From Flavobacterium tyrosinilyticum (GTDB lineage Bacteria > Bacteroidota > Bacteroidia > Flavobacteriales > Flavobacteriaceae): 64,000 nucleotides of DNA. The notes beneath the pieces are model-generated. The model had not been told where the DNA came from. It made no database searches and worked only from the letters and a program-made list of their open reading frames with translations. The stretch spans positions 124,001 to 188,000 of the forward strand of contig NZ_JAMOKG010000003.1 in the NCBI RefSeq assembly GCF_023656565.1. The letters run 5' to 3'. Below, piece by piece: positions 17,615-25,900 of this stretch (position 1 is its first letter; each line of letters opens with the position of its first letter). The translations under genes were made by a program, and so were the position numbers.

Positions 17615-20600
17615 TTAGAATGATACGTTAAAATTAAGCGACCAAGTTCTAAGTGTAGGATAATTTACAGAAGAATTATCATACATATTTCTATAATGAT
17701 CTGGATAAGGATTGTATAAATCCCAAAGATTATTACCTGTTACTCCCAGCGTTATAGCAGCAATTTTTGTATCTGCAAAAACTTTCTTAGGGATATCATA
17801 GTTAAGACTTAAGTTTCTAACAAAACAACGGAAAGTGTTTAGCTGCCAGAAATCTGATGGACTAGACATATAGGTCCATTGTGCTACGTTTGGATATTTA
17901 CCATTTGGATTATCCTCAGCATCATACATATCTCTCCAGAAACTCTCACGAGACCACATATTGTTTGCAGATGATGTACCTTGATTTACTAAGTCTACAA
18001 AATTAGCTCCTCCCCAAGAAGTTGCGATTTGAGTTCTCAAAGAGAATCCTTCATATTTAAAACCTAAATTGGTTGTAAAACCGTAAGTTCTACTGCTATT
18101 AGCCAATTTCACATAATCATTCTCTTTCATGATTTGTCCGTCTGCTGGTGCTAATGTTCCATCTGGATTAAGTTGTCCAGCAACATCTTGATAAGCCAAA
18201 GATCCTTTTCTCATTCCAGAAACAGAGTTGATATCAAAATATCTTGGCACTCCTCCAACTGCTGTAGCACGTTCTGTTAAATATGCCCAGTAATTTGCAA
18301 TATCTTCATCTGTACGTAAAATACCATCTCCTGTCGAAGTTCCTTTCCAAACTGCAAATCCCCATACTGGATTAAATGATGAATATCCTACACGTGTCGT
18401 ATTACTTGACGGAACAAGATTTCCTTGATCTGGATATTTTTTGATTTCATTATTATTGTAGCTAAAGTTGATTCCAATATTGTAACTCATGTTACTTTTT
18501 ATCTTATCGCTCCAGTTAATAGAAAATTCATGTCCCCATGCGTCAATTTGACCATAGTTTTGTTCAGCATAAGCTCCTCCTACAGAAATTGGCACACCTA
18601 CAGCACTGCTCATGTCTGTTAACATATCTGTATTTTTATCGTAATAAAAATCATAAGTAAAGTTTAATCTGTTTTTCAACAAATTAATATCAACTCCAAC
18701 GTTGTTTTTTATAGTAGTGTCCCATGTTACATTTCTATTTGGATTTACTCTAGGAGTCAAACCATTTCCATTAAATCCACCACCACTCGTTGCTGTACCA
18801 GGTCCAAACTGAAAACCTTTGTCTACGATAAGATCATAATATTGCTCCCATCTCCAAGGCTGAATATTATCTTTTCCTGTTTTACCAATAGAGTAACGAA
18901 TTTTAAAGAAGTCAACCCAAGGCAATCCTTTTTCAAACCAATTTTCTTTAGACATTACCCAACCCACTTGAACAGATGGGAAAGTTCCCCAATAATTCTC
19001 TGGTGCAAATTTTGTCGAAGCATCACTACGTAAAATAAACTGGAATAAATATTTTTGTTTAAAGCTATAATTTAAACGTCCAAAATAAGATAACGTTCCT
19101 CCTTCAACTTTTGTAGCCTGGCTATTAGAAAGGCTTAATGTACCAGCTGTACGATAATCTCCTAAATAATCTTTACCTGTTTGCTCATAAGCCAAACGTG
19201 TAAATGTATTGTATACTTCAGAAGCTTCACCACCTACCATGGCACCAATTTGATGATCTCCAAAAGTTCTGTCATAGTTGATCATGAAATCTCCTTGAGT
19301 ACTTTTACCGTCTGTATTGTTATAATACACTCTCGAGTTTCTTACATTCGTCTCTAAAATATAACTACCTGTTGGATTTGTTGTTGCATTATAAAAACTA
19401 GGATTAGCAGCATTTGCTAAGTGTTTGTCTTGAAGTTGATAATCTCTAATTCTAACTAAATCATAAGGCAATTGAATTTGCTCTGTATAAGCTGAACTTT
19501 GATTTCTTGAATACGTAACTTTGAAAGATAATCCTTTAACTGCAGCCAATTTATAGTTTAAGGAAGCATTTACATTGAATGTATTATCATCTGTAACTTG
19601 ATGTGAACCATTATTTAAATTGGCAAAATAGTTCCATCCTGCAATATTATTGTTTGCATTTGCGCTTCCGAAGTTTTTGTTTGAATTTGGAAATGGAGAA
19701 ACATAATAATTTTTACCATCTACATTTGTTTCCCAAGGCACGTGTTGTGGCATATGTAACAAGAATCCATAATCTGCCTGTTCTCCACCAGCAGCAGAAG
19801 CATAACTACCATCACTAATATTTGATGATGCTTTAGTGAATGATTTATCAACTGTTCCAACGTTTCCAGAAACAGAAGCAGAAAAATCTAAATTCTTAGC
19901 AATTTTCGCGTTGATACCTGTACGGAAGTTCCATTTATCATATTTTTGATTTCCTAAGTTTGCGTCTTGTGTCAAATAAGTTGCACCTGCAAAATAGGTA
20001 ATATCTTCAGTACCTCCACTCACATTGAAAGAGTGTTTTTGCTGAATAGCTGGTTTCCAAGCTTCTTTTAGCCAGTTATAATTTAATCCTTTCATTTGCT
20101 CCAATTCGGCATCCGAATAGATAGTAGCCGGGTCAATAACAGCAGGCGCTGCTACTCTAGATTTAAAAAATCTGTTGCTAAAAACTCCAAATTCATAAGC
20201 ATCCAATACTTTACTATGGCTAACTGCATCATTTATTGCAAATTGGCTATTGTATGAAAACTTTGCTTTACCAGCTTTACCACGTTTTGTTTTTACAACA
20301 ATTGCTCCTTGTGAAGCACGCGAACCGTAAATTGCAGCAGAACCATCTTTTAATACCGTAATACTTTCAATCTCTGAAGGATCTAATCTGTTGAATTGCT
20401 CTAATGTAGGCTTACCATTACTTGGATCAACCTGAATCATATCATCAATGATGATCAAAGGTGTACTAAAACCTCCATCTTTAGATAAACTAAAAGTTTG
20501 ACGAATTTGAACACTTCCTGCATCACCAGGACGACCAGTTCCGCTAGTAACAGTAACACCAGGAACTAATCCTTTTAATGCATCAGATAAATTGGTTACG

Positions 20601-21007
20601 GGTAAATCCATTAAGTCATCTGCCTTAATAGTAGCAATCGCTCCAGTAAGTTCCTTTTTCTTCTGACTACCGTAACCAACTACAACAATATTTTCTAATT
20701 GATTAAAATCGTCTTCCATTTTTGCATTAACAATAGAACGATTATTAAGAGGAATTTCTATTTTTTTCATTCCGATGAAAGAAAATACTAATGTTCCTCC
20801 ACTTTTAACTTTAATCTGATACTTTCCATTGTAATCTGTTGTCACTGAATTTTTGGTAGATTTTTCAGTTACGTTAACTCCAGGTAATAGTCCACCTAAA
20901 TTGTCTGTAACGGTTCCCGTTACTGTAACTTGATTTTGAGCATAACTCAATACACTCATCAGTGCAAACAAAAGAAAACTACATCTTTTTATAAGTGCTT
21001 GTTTCAT
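17615..21007 (-). CDS. SusC/RagA-family TonB-dependent oligosaccharide transporter
   Basis: 1,130 residues with signal peptide about 1-23 (LSYAQ). Residues about 26-105 are a carboxypeptidase-regulatory-like beta domain (VTGTVTDNLGGLLPGVNV, GKYQIKV). The TonB box region and plug follow (NIVVVGYGSQKKKELTGAI, DALKGLVPGV, IQIRQ-type strands, ITVLKDGSAAIYGSRASQGA), then a 22-strand barrel ending in an aromatic residue (LNFNVSF). There is no N-terminal STN signalling domain, so a sigma/anti-sigma control loop is unlikely here. It imports the oligosaccharides produced at the surface. First gene of the block, behind a CAGG-type promoter. Confidence 0.95.
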   Translation of the reverse strand: MKQALIKRCSFLLFALMSVLSYAQNQVTVTGTVTDNLGGLLPGVNVTEKSTKNSVTTDYNGKYQIKVKSGGTLVFSFIGMKKIEIPLNNRSIVNAKMEDDFNQLENIVVVGYGSQKKKELTGAIATIKADDLMDLPVTNLSDALKGLVPGVTVTSGTGRPGDAGSVQIRQTFSLSKDGGFSTPLIIIDDMIQVDPSNGKPTLEQFNRLDPSEIESITVLKDGSAAIYGSRASQGAIVVKTKRGKAGKAKFSYNSQFAINDAVSHSKVLDAYEFGVFSNRFFKSRVAAPAVIDPATIYSDAELEQMKGLNYNWLKEAWKPAIQQKHSFNVSGGTEDITYFAGATYLTQDANLGNQKYDKWNFRTGINAKIAKNLDFSASVSGNVGTVDKSFTKASSNISDGSYASAAGGEQADYGFLLHMPQHVPWETNVDGKNYYVSPFPNSNKNFGSANANNNIAGWNYFANLNNGSHQVTDDNTFNVNASLNYKLAAVKGLSFKVTYSRNQSSAYTEQIQLPYDLVRIRDYQLQDKHLANAANPSFYNATTNPTGSYILETNVRNSRVYYNNTDGKSTQGDFMINYDRTFGDHQIGAMVGGEASEVYNTFTRLAYEQTGKDYLGDYRTAGTLSLSNSQATKVEGGTLSYFGRLNYSFKQKYLFQFILRSDASTKFAPENYWGTFPSVQVGWVMSKENWFEKGLPWVDFFKIRYSIGKTGKDNIQPWRWEQYYDLIVDKGFQFGPGTATSGGGFNGNGLTPRVNPNRNVTWDTTIKNNVGVDINLLKNRLNFTYDFYYDKNTDMLTDMSSAVGVPISVGGAYAEQNYGQIDAWGHEFSINWSDKIKSNMSYNIGINFSYNNNEIKKYPDQGNLVPSSNTTRVGYSSFNPVWGFAVWKGTSTGDGILRTDEDIANYWAYLTERATAVGGVPRYFDINSVSGMRKGSLAYQDVAGQLNPDGTLAPADGQIMKENDYVKLANSSRTYGFTTNLGFKYEGFSLRTQIATSWGGANFVDLVNQGTSSANNMWSRESFWRDMYDAEDNPNGKYPNVAQWTYMSSPSDFWQLNTFRCFVRNLSLNYDIPKKVFADTKIAAITLGVTGNNLWDLYNPYPDHYRNMYDNSSVNYPTLRTWSLNFNVSF

Positions 21008-21141
21008 AAATGTTTTTTTTGGTTAGGTTATTAATTGTTAGTTAGTCATGTTTAATGCGCCTCTTCTATTAACAAAATTTTTCTTAATGGGATCTTAAAT
21101 TAATTTTATTAAATGTTTAAAACACATTTATTTTAATATTC

Positions 21142-21186
21142 CAAAAATATGACGATGACACATTAGAACCGTCCTGCTCTATCCTG
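21142..21186 (-). promoter_or_regulatory. susC promoter: CAGG-N6-CAGG activator site plus -7 box
   Basis: Read on the minus strand: CAGGATAGAGCAGG (21,186-21,173), then exactly 23 bp, then TATTTTTG (21,149-21,142), a perfect match to the Bacteroidota TAnnTTTG box. There is no good -33 TTTG, as expected for an activated promoter. The same arrangement stands before the GH78-led and beta-helix-led operons. The activator is unknown. Confidence 0.75.
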
Positions 21187-21492
21187 TTTTAATCATGTTA
21201 TTTCAAAAAAAAACACTCAAAAAAAACAATATTAATAAAAAACGAATGGAAAAAATAGACGAACCCAAATATTTAAGACAAATGTTTGCTTATAACAAAA
21301 TTTAAAAACTCATTTTGACTAAAAAACAATAAGATTGTTATCAAAAATAAACATATAGTATATATTCTGCAAAACTAATTACTATCACTGCTGATAGATA
21401 ATAGCTTAGAAAATACTAATTTTTACGAAAACGATAGAGATAAATACTCTCAGTATATTTATTTCAGATTAAAAAACTTACAAAAGCATTAA

Positions 21493-21538
21493 CAGGACAC
21501 TAACAGGATACTCAAAAAAAATCCTTAATTTATTTTAC
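21493..21538 (+). promoter_or_regulatory. plus-strand CAGG-N7-CAGG site with weak -7 box
   Basis: CAGGACACTAACAGG at 21,493-21,507 in the opposite orientation to the susC site. Then come exactly 23 bp and TATTTTAC at 21,531-21,538, six of the eight positions of a TAnnTTTG box. The spacing matches the other three sites, but the two halves are one base further apart. It would point at the terminator hairpin 90 bp away. Confidence 0.45.
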
Positions 21539-21544
21539 TAAAAA

Positions 21545-21660
21545 AAAATATTTTTAAACGTAAATTCTGACCAACAAATTGCAAATAGCTTTTTTTTTGA
21601 TTTTTGTGATGAATGGAAAGCACAAAAAAGCCCGCTAAATCCAATCATTAGCGGGCTTAC
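21545..21660 (+). ncRNA. candidate short RNA co-regulated with the pectin locus
   Basis: Predicted only from position: a CAGG-type promoter about 7 bp upstream and a strong GC hairpin (21,628-21,658) at the far end, giving about 115 nt with no credible open frame. The hairpin's plus-strand T-tract (TTACCTTATTTTTAT) is weak. It would overlap the 3' end of the CE12 transcript antisense only through the hairpin. Confidence 0.25.
21628..21658 (-). terminator. rho-independent terminator of the GH78-to-CE12 operon
   Basis: Stem AAGCCCGCTAA / TTAGCGGGCTT, 9-nt loop. On the minus strand it is followed by TTTTTTGTGC, just past the CE12 stop codon. It closes the block-2 operon before the susC promoter region. 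Confidence 0.85.
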
Positions 21661-21675
21661 CTTATTTTTATAAAC

Positions 21676-22458
21676 CTATAATTTCTTCAGTGCATTAAAA
21701 ACCAATCGAGCAACTTCAATTCCGCCCTGAGTTTGGAAATGTGTATTGTCTTTTTGTCCCTCTGGAAAAGCAGGAAACTTACCCGCTTCAAAATTCATAA
21801 AGTAATTCGTAGTGACATATTCCTGGCCTTTTGAAGAGAAAAAATCCATCGAAAGTTCATTCAGATCAATATATTTCACCTTCAATTCCTTTGCAACCTC
21901 AATAGCCGCTTGCGGATAGTCCCCATGAACATTTGAAAGTTTTCCATCTTTCCAAGGGTAATTTCGAGCAACTGGAGTAAGCACAATGGGTGTTGCACCT
22001 TTTTCTTTGGTCTGATTAATAAAAAGTCGAAGGAACTCTTTGTAACCTTCAATATTTACATAACGTTCCGTTTTCTCTACAGAAGCATCATTATGACCAA
22101 ACTGCATCATGACAACATCTCCTTTTTGAAGTGATTGGTAAACCGAAACCCAGCGCCCTTCCTGAAAAAAAGTCCTCGTGCTTCTACCACCTTTTGCACG
22201 GTCATCTACTTTTACTTCTTTTGCAGAACCTAAAACATTAGAAACCAATTTTAAACTGTCTTTTTGAAAAAAAGGCTGAAAAACCTGTCCCCAACCAACC
22301 TGCGGAAACTTTTTAGTTTGATAATTTTCTTCTAACGAATAATCGGCAACGGTAGAATCTCCAATTAAATAAATGGTTGTTACTTTCGACTTAAAACTAA
22401 AAGCGCTCAGTATTAAAACCGAGCACAATGTTATTGCAAAAAATCTAAATTTCTTCAT
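21676..22458 (-). CDS. rhamnogalacturonan acetylesterase, CE12 SGNH hydrolase
   Basis: 260 residues with signal peptide about 1-22. SGNH blocks: IGDSTVADY (Ser35 nucleophile), the Gly of RAKGGRSTRTF, MMQFGHNDAS (Asn) and KDNTHFQTQGG near the end (Asp237, His240). The GDST, GHND and DxxH spacing is that of rhamnogalacturonan acetylesterases. It removes acetyl groups from galacturonate in the rhamnogalacturonan backbone so lyases and hydrolases can act. Its start is 4 bp after the CE8 stop, so the two esterases are cotranscribed. Last gene before the terminator. Confidence 0.9.
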   Translation of the reverse strand: MKKFRFFAITLCSVLILSAFSFKSKVTTIYLIGDSTVADYSLEENYQTKKFPQVGWGQVFQPFFQKDSLKLVSNVLGSAKEVKVDDRAKGGRSTRTFFQEGRWVSVYQSLQKGDVVMMQFGHNDASVEKTERYVNIEGYKEFLRLFINQTKEKGATPIVLTPVARNYPWKDGKLSNVHGDYPQAAIEVAKELKVKYIDLNELSMDFFSSKGQEYVTTNYFMNFEAGKFPAFPEGQKDNTHFQTQGGIEVARLVFNALKKL

Positions 22459-22462
22459 GAGT

Positions 22463-23449
22463 TTATTTTTTTGGATTCCATCCGTTAAAAACTAAATCTA
22501 TATTATATTTCTGTACATCCTCTTTTTTTAACTGATGCGACCAAGAAACACGTGAAGACAAATCTTTTGCACTCGAGCCTTTACTTCCATATTCAGCATA
22601 ATAAGCGGTTTTATCTTTATCTGGAAAACGAGTATCAATCCAAGCATTCCAACCTTCTGGAATAATGTGCGAACCTAAATCTGTATTAATGAAAACGGTT
22701 TGGGCATAAGGTCTCCAAGGTCTTCCCAGAAATACTTTATCTACCGATTTGTCTTTTGCGGTAAGCTTACAATCAACAAAAACAAAACCGTAAGCTTGCC
22801 CCTGCGGAGTTGAAGCCGCTGTAATATAGGAATTGACTAAACTTTCGATAGTACATTTATAAAAATAAGCCGTTGCAGCGCCGAAAATAAAATCGGTTGT
22901 ACCATTGATAAAACAGTTTTCAAAATAAGTTCGAGTGTTTCCTTCCGACAAATAAAGCGTATCCTGATTGGCTAAAAGATTGCAATTTTTTACCATAATT
23001 CTATCGCCTTTAATATGAAGTGCCACTGCCTGCCCTACTCTTCCTGCTGTGTTCTCGACAGTAAGGTTTTCTAGCGTACAATCATTTCCTTTAATTATAA
23101 AAGAATATGAAGTTCCTGTTCCAAATTCTTTTTTACCTGATGGATCTGGTTCCCGAAGCGGTTTCCCAGAATAATCATCAAACGAAATAATCGTCTTATT
23201 TCTATCCGTCCCCTTTAAAGTGATGAACGTTTTAGAAACAGGAATTTCCAATTTCTCAACATACTTTCCTGGCTTTATAGTAATTACCACACGTTTCTCC
23301 GAATTATCTTTTACATTATTCACCGCTTCCTGAATGGTCTTAAAATCGCCTGATCCATCTTGAGCCACGGTTAATGCTAATTTGTTATCGAGCGTTTGGG
23401 CTGATATTGAAAGTGTTGTAATTAAAAATAAAGCTAGAATGTATTTCAT
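22463..23449 (-). CDS. pectin methylesterase, CE8
   Basis: 328 residues with signal peptide about 1-17 (LSISAQ). Beta-helix with every CE8 active-site element: Gln140 (GQAVALHI), Gln162-Asp163 (NQDTLY, acid/base), Asp186 (GTTDFIFG, nucleophile), Arg243 and Trp245 (LGRPW). It demethylates homogalacturonan, producing the free acid that PL1 and GH28 need. Length is normal for bacterial CE8 and no lipobox is seen. Four bases separate it from CE12, so demethylation and deacetylation functions are coupled in one message. Confidence 0.93.
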   Translation of the reverse strand: MKYILALFLITTLSISAQTLDNKLALTVAQDGSGDFKTIQEAVNNVKDNSEKRVVITIKPGKYVEKLEIPVSKTFITLKGTDRNKTIISFDDYSGKPLREPDPSGKKEFGTGTSYSFIIKGNDCTLENLTVENTAGRVGQAVALHIKGDRIMVKNCNLLANQDTLYLSEGNTRTYFENCFINGTTDFIFGAATAYFYKCTIESLVNSYITAASTPQGQAYGFVFVDCKLTAKDKSVDKVFLGRPWRPYAQTVFINTDLGSHIIPEGWNAWIDTRFPDKDKTAYYAEYGSKGSSAKDLSSRVSWSHQLKKEDVQKYNIDLVFNGWNPKK

Positions 23450-23650
23450 ATGTCTTTCAATTTATTTGTTCATCTTGTTTTGTCATCTTGACGAAGGAAA
23501 GATCACACTAGAAACTCCGCAATCTAAATCGCCATTTTTTGTCGATTCTCGAGTGTGATTCCTCGTTCCTCGGAATGACAAACTGTTGGGTTAAAATCCG
23601 CCTTAATCCGCGTTTTGCCAAGGGCAATCCGTTTCATCCGCGTCCAAAAA
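23450..23650. repeat. intergenic repeat family A
   Basis: Family A at 23,479-23,583: left arm GTCATCTTGACGAAGGAAAG, core CACTAGAAACTCCGCAA, right arm GATTCCTCGTTCCTCGG then AATGACAAACTG. The arms are from two different variants and pair only in part. The rest (23,590-23,650) carries a short CCGCCTTAATCCGCGTTTTG stretch like family H. Confidence 0.75.
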
Positions 23651-25666
23651 TTAATGCGACATCCAAACCGTCATTTCTCCTTTTCCTTTATTTCCCCACG
23701 CAAAATAAGGAATTAATTTTACTGGAACTACTGTTGCATCTTTAGAAGAAAGCGGTTTGTACAACGTTTTATTCCAAGAATTATTCGAATTTATAACAGC
23801 TTCGGCATCAATGCTTACTAAATTTCTATTATTCAATGTAAAATTATTTGTTGCGAAATTTGATTTCAAATTCAAAGCCACATCATTTACACTAATTTTA
23901 GCAGGAAGCTGATCTGATTCTAAACAATACACTAAAGGTCCTCTTTTTACAGCTACCTGATTTTTAACTTCTTCCACCAACGGATTGGCTTCCATCAATT
24001 CTACCGGCATTGGAAGATTCAACTCTATCACATCTCCTCTTTTCCATTTTTGATTTAATTTCAGATAAGTTCCAGAAACGATTTTATCAGTAATCTTTGC
24101 ATTATTTACCGAAACTTCCGCATTCTGACTCCAGCCAGGAATTCTTAAAAAGAAAGTCTGTAAATCTTTGGGTGCTTTTACAATTTTCAACGTTATTTTT
24201 CCGTCCCAAGGATAATTCGTTTGCTGTTCAATCTCGATTTCTTCTCCATTTAAAGATTTTGTTTTCAATTGATTACTTCCGTATAAATTTACATACAAAC
24301 CTTCTTTCGAAATATTGTACGCATAATTTCCAACTTCGGCAACAGTTCTCGTTACGTTTGGAGCGCAGCAATTTGATAAGGCGATATAACCTTCACGCTC
24401 ATTTCCCCAACGCTGATGAAATGGTAAATCATTAGAAACATTCAGCGGATTATTATACAGGAATTTTTCTCCTTCTAAATCCATTCCCGAAAGTACACTG
24501 TTATACAATGCCAGTTCCACAATATCAGCATATTTAGCATCTCCGGTAATTTGAAGCATTCTCCAGTTCCATAACACATTTCCAATATTGGCGCAGGTTT
24601 CGGTATGAGCTGTTGCATTTGGTAACTGAAAAGGTCTTCCGTAAGCCTGATGAATTTTCTGCACTACAGTTGGATCATAAGAGGTTCCGTCTGGCGAAAC
24701 GCCATCGTACAAAGATCCGCAACCTCCAGTAATGTACATTTTACGATACGTTACATCATCCCAAATTGATTCTAAATTGTCTAATAATTTCTTTTCTCCT
24801 GTTTCGGCGTACAAATCAGCAACTCCGGCGTAAAGGTAATTTGCTCTTACAGCGTGACCCATTGCGGTTGTCTGCTGTCTAAACGGAATTCGATCCTGAT
24901 TGTCATCGGTTCCGTCATTTGTAGTTCCTCTAATGTCAATTAGATTATTGGCTAATTCTAAGTATTTCGGGTTTTTAGTCGTTCTGTACATTTCGACAAT
25001 TCCCATATAATGTGATGGACAAATGGCATTTCGAGCCAATTCTGGTGAAGCTTTTTTGTAGAAATCATATAAGAAATCGGCAACACCTTTTGCAATATTC
25101 AGGAAGTTTGTTTTTCCTGTGGCACGATAATGTATGCAAGCTGCAGTCATTAAATGTCCCATATTGTATTTCTCAAAACCCAATTGTTTTTTTACTTCTT
25201 CTGGGCCTAAAGTTCCCCAGCGTTCATCGATTAAAACTGGCGTATGGATATAACCGTCTTTGCGCTGTACTTTCGCGAAAAGCGCAATAGCTTTATCCAT
25301 TTCGGCATCCAGTTTTTTATCTTTTGTTACGGCATACGTTGCTGCCATTCCTTCAAAAATCTTGTAGAAATCGCCATCATGAAACGAAGGTCCTTTGAAA
25401 GTTCCTTTGCTTAAACCTGCAGCAATTTCGAAGTTTTTATAAGCATGCGAAGTTTCATTATGATACAAATCCCACATGTAAGGCAAAGTATTTTTGGTTT
25501 CTACATCAAATTGTTCTTTCCAGAAACCGTTTGTCCATTTTACATCTTGCAAGCCTACGCTTTGTAATTTAGAATACGGACTTTCTGAATTCGCAACCAA
25601 ACCTTTGTTCTGCGCAAAGATTACGGTTGAAAGAAACAAACTTGAGATGATGATATTCTTTTTCAT
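23651..25666 (-). CDS. GH127-type beta-L-arabinofuranosidase (DUF1680)
   Basis: 671 residues with signal peptide about 1-18 (VIFAQ). (Alpha/alpha)6 barrel followed by beta-sandwiches. The zinc-dependent Cys machinery of GH127 is intact: Glu356 and Cys358 in AHTETCANIGN, Cys433-Cys434 in SNCCAPN. The E-x-C pair and the roughly 75-residue gap to the Cys-Cys pair are as in characterised GH127 enzymes, where the first Cys of the pair is the nucleophile. It releases terminal beta-L-arabinofuranose. GH146, a sister family with the same chemistry, is the main alternative. Role here: trimming pectic arabinan or side-chain tips. Confidence 0.85.
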   Translation of the reverse strand: MKKNIIISSLFLSTVIFAQNKGLVANSESPYSKLQSVGLQDVKWTNGFWKEQFDVETKNTLPYMWDLYHNETSHAYKNFEIAAGLSKGTFKGPSFHDGDFYKIFEGMAATYAVTKDKKLDAEMDKAIALFAKVQRKDGYIHTPVLIDERWGTLGPEEVKKQLGFEKYNMGHLMTAACIHYRATGKTNFLNIAKGVADFLYDFYKKASPELARNAICPSHYMGIVEMYRTTKNPKYLELANNLIDIRGTTNDGTDDNQDRIPFRQQTTAMGHAVRANYLYAGVADLYAETGEKKLLDNLESIWDDVTYRKMYITGGCGSLYDGVSPDGTSYDPTVVQKIHQAYGRPFQLPNATAHTETCANIGNVLWNWRMLQITGDAKYADIVELALYNSVLSGMDLEGEKFLYNNPLNVSNDLPFHQRWGNEREGYIALSNCCAPNVTRTVAEVGNYAYNISKEGLYVNLYGSNQLKTKSLNGEEIEIEQQTNYPWDGKITLKIVKAPKDLQTFFLRIPGWSQNAEVSVNNAKITDKIVSGTYLKLNQKWKRGDVIELNLPMPVELMEANPLVEEVKNQVAVKRGPLVYCLESDQLPAKISVNDVALNLKSNFATNNFTLNNRNLVSIDAEAVINSNNSWNKTLYKPLSSKDATVVPVKLIPYFAWGNKGKGEMTVWMSH

Positions 25667-25900
25667 TTTGATATTAATTTTATCTGCCCGATCTGCTAAA
25701 TCTGTGAGAGCTTAATTTTTCACGCAGATTCAGCAGATTTTAGCAGATTATTTTTTTCTTTAATCTATTATAATCTCCTAATCTGATTTTTTTTTCACGC
25801 AGATTTTGGAGATTTTAGCAGATATTTATTGATTTTATTCTTAAAAAAAAATCTGCGCAGATCTGCCTAAATCAGCCAAAATCTGCGTGAAACCTTTTTT
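25667..25900. repeat. two intergenic family C repeats in tandem
   Basis: Two palindromic blocks built of CAGATTTTAGCAGATTATT-like units: 25,681-25,745 and 25,795-25,893. The second begins TTTCACGCAGATTTTGGAG and ends CAAAATCTGCGTGAAA. No gene in the gap. Confidence 0.7.

Larger units (their letters stand above)
21008..21675. other. 668-bp regulatory region between the susC-led block and the preceding block
   Basis: Holds, from right to left, the intrinsic terminator of the CE12 operon, a plus-strand CAGG-type promoter, about 300 bp of AT-rich DNA with no gene, the susC activator site and -7 box, and an approximately 125-nt susC leader. No open frame here looks like a protein. None of the palindromic repeat families is present, unlike in most other gaps of the window. 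Confidence 0.7.

Noticed and set aside
24097..24435. Open frames of 60-140 codons antisense to the enzymes (for example here and 34,994-35,386, 41,774-42,190)
   Set aside because: They lie wholly inside well-supported genes on the other strand, have no ribosome-binding context and no recognisable domain.
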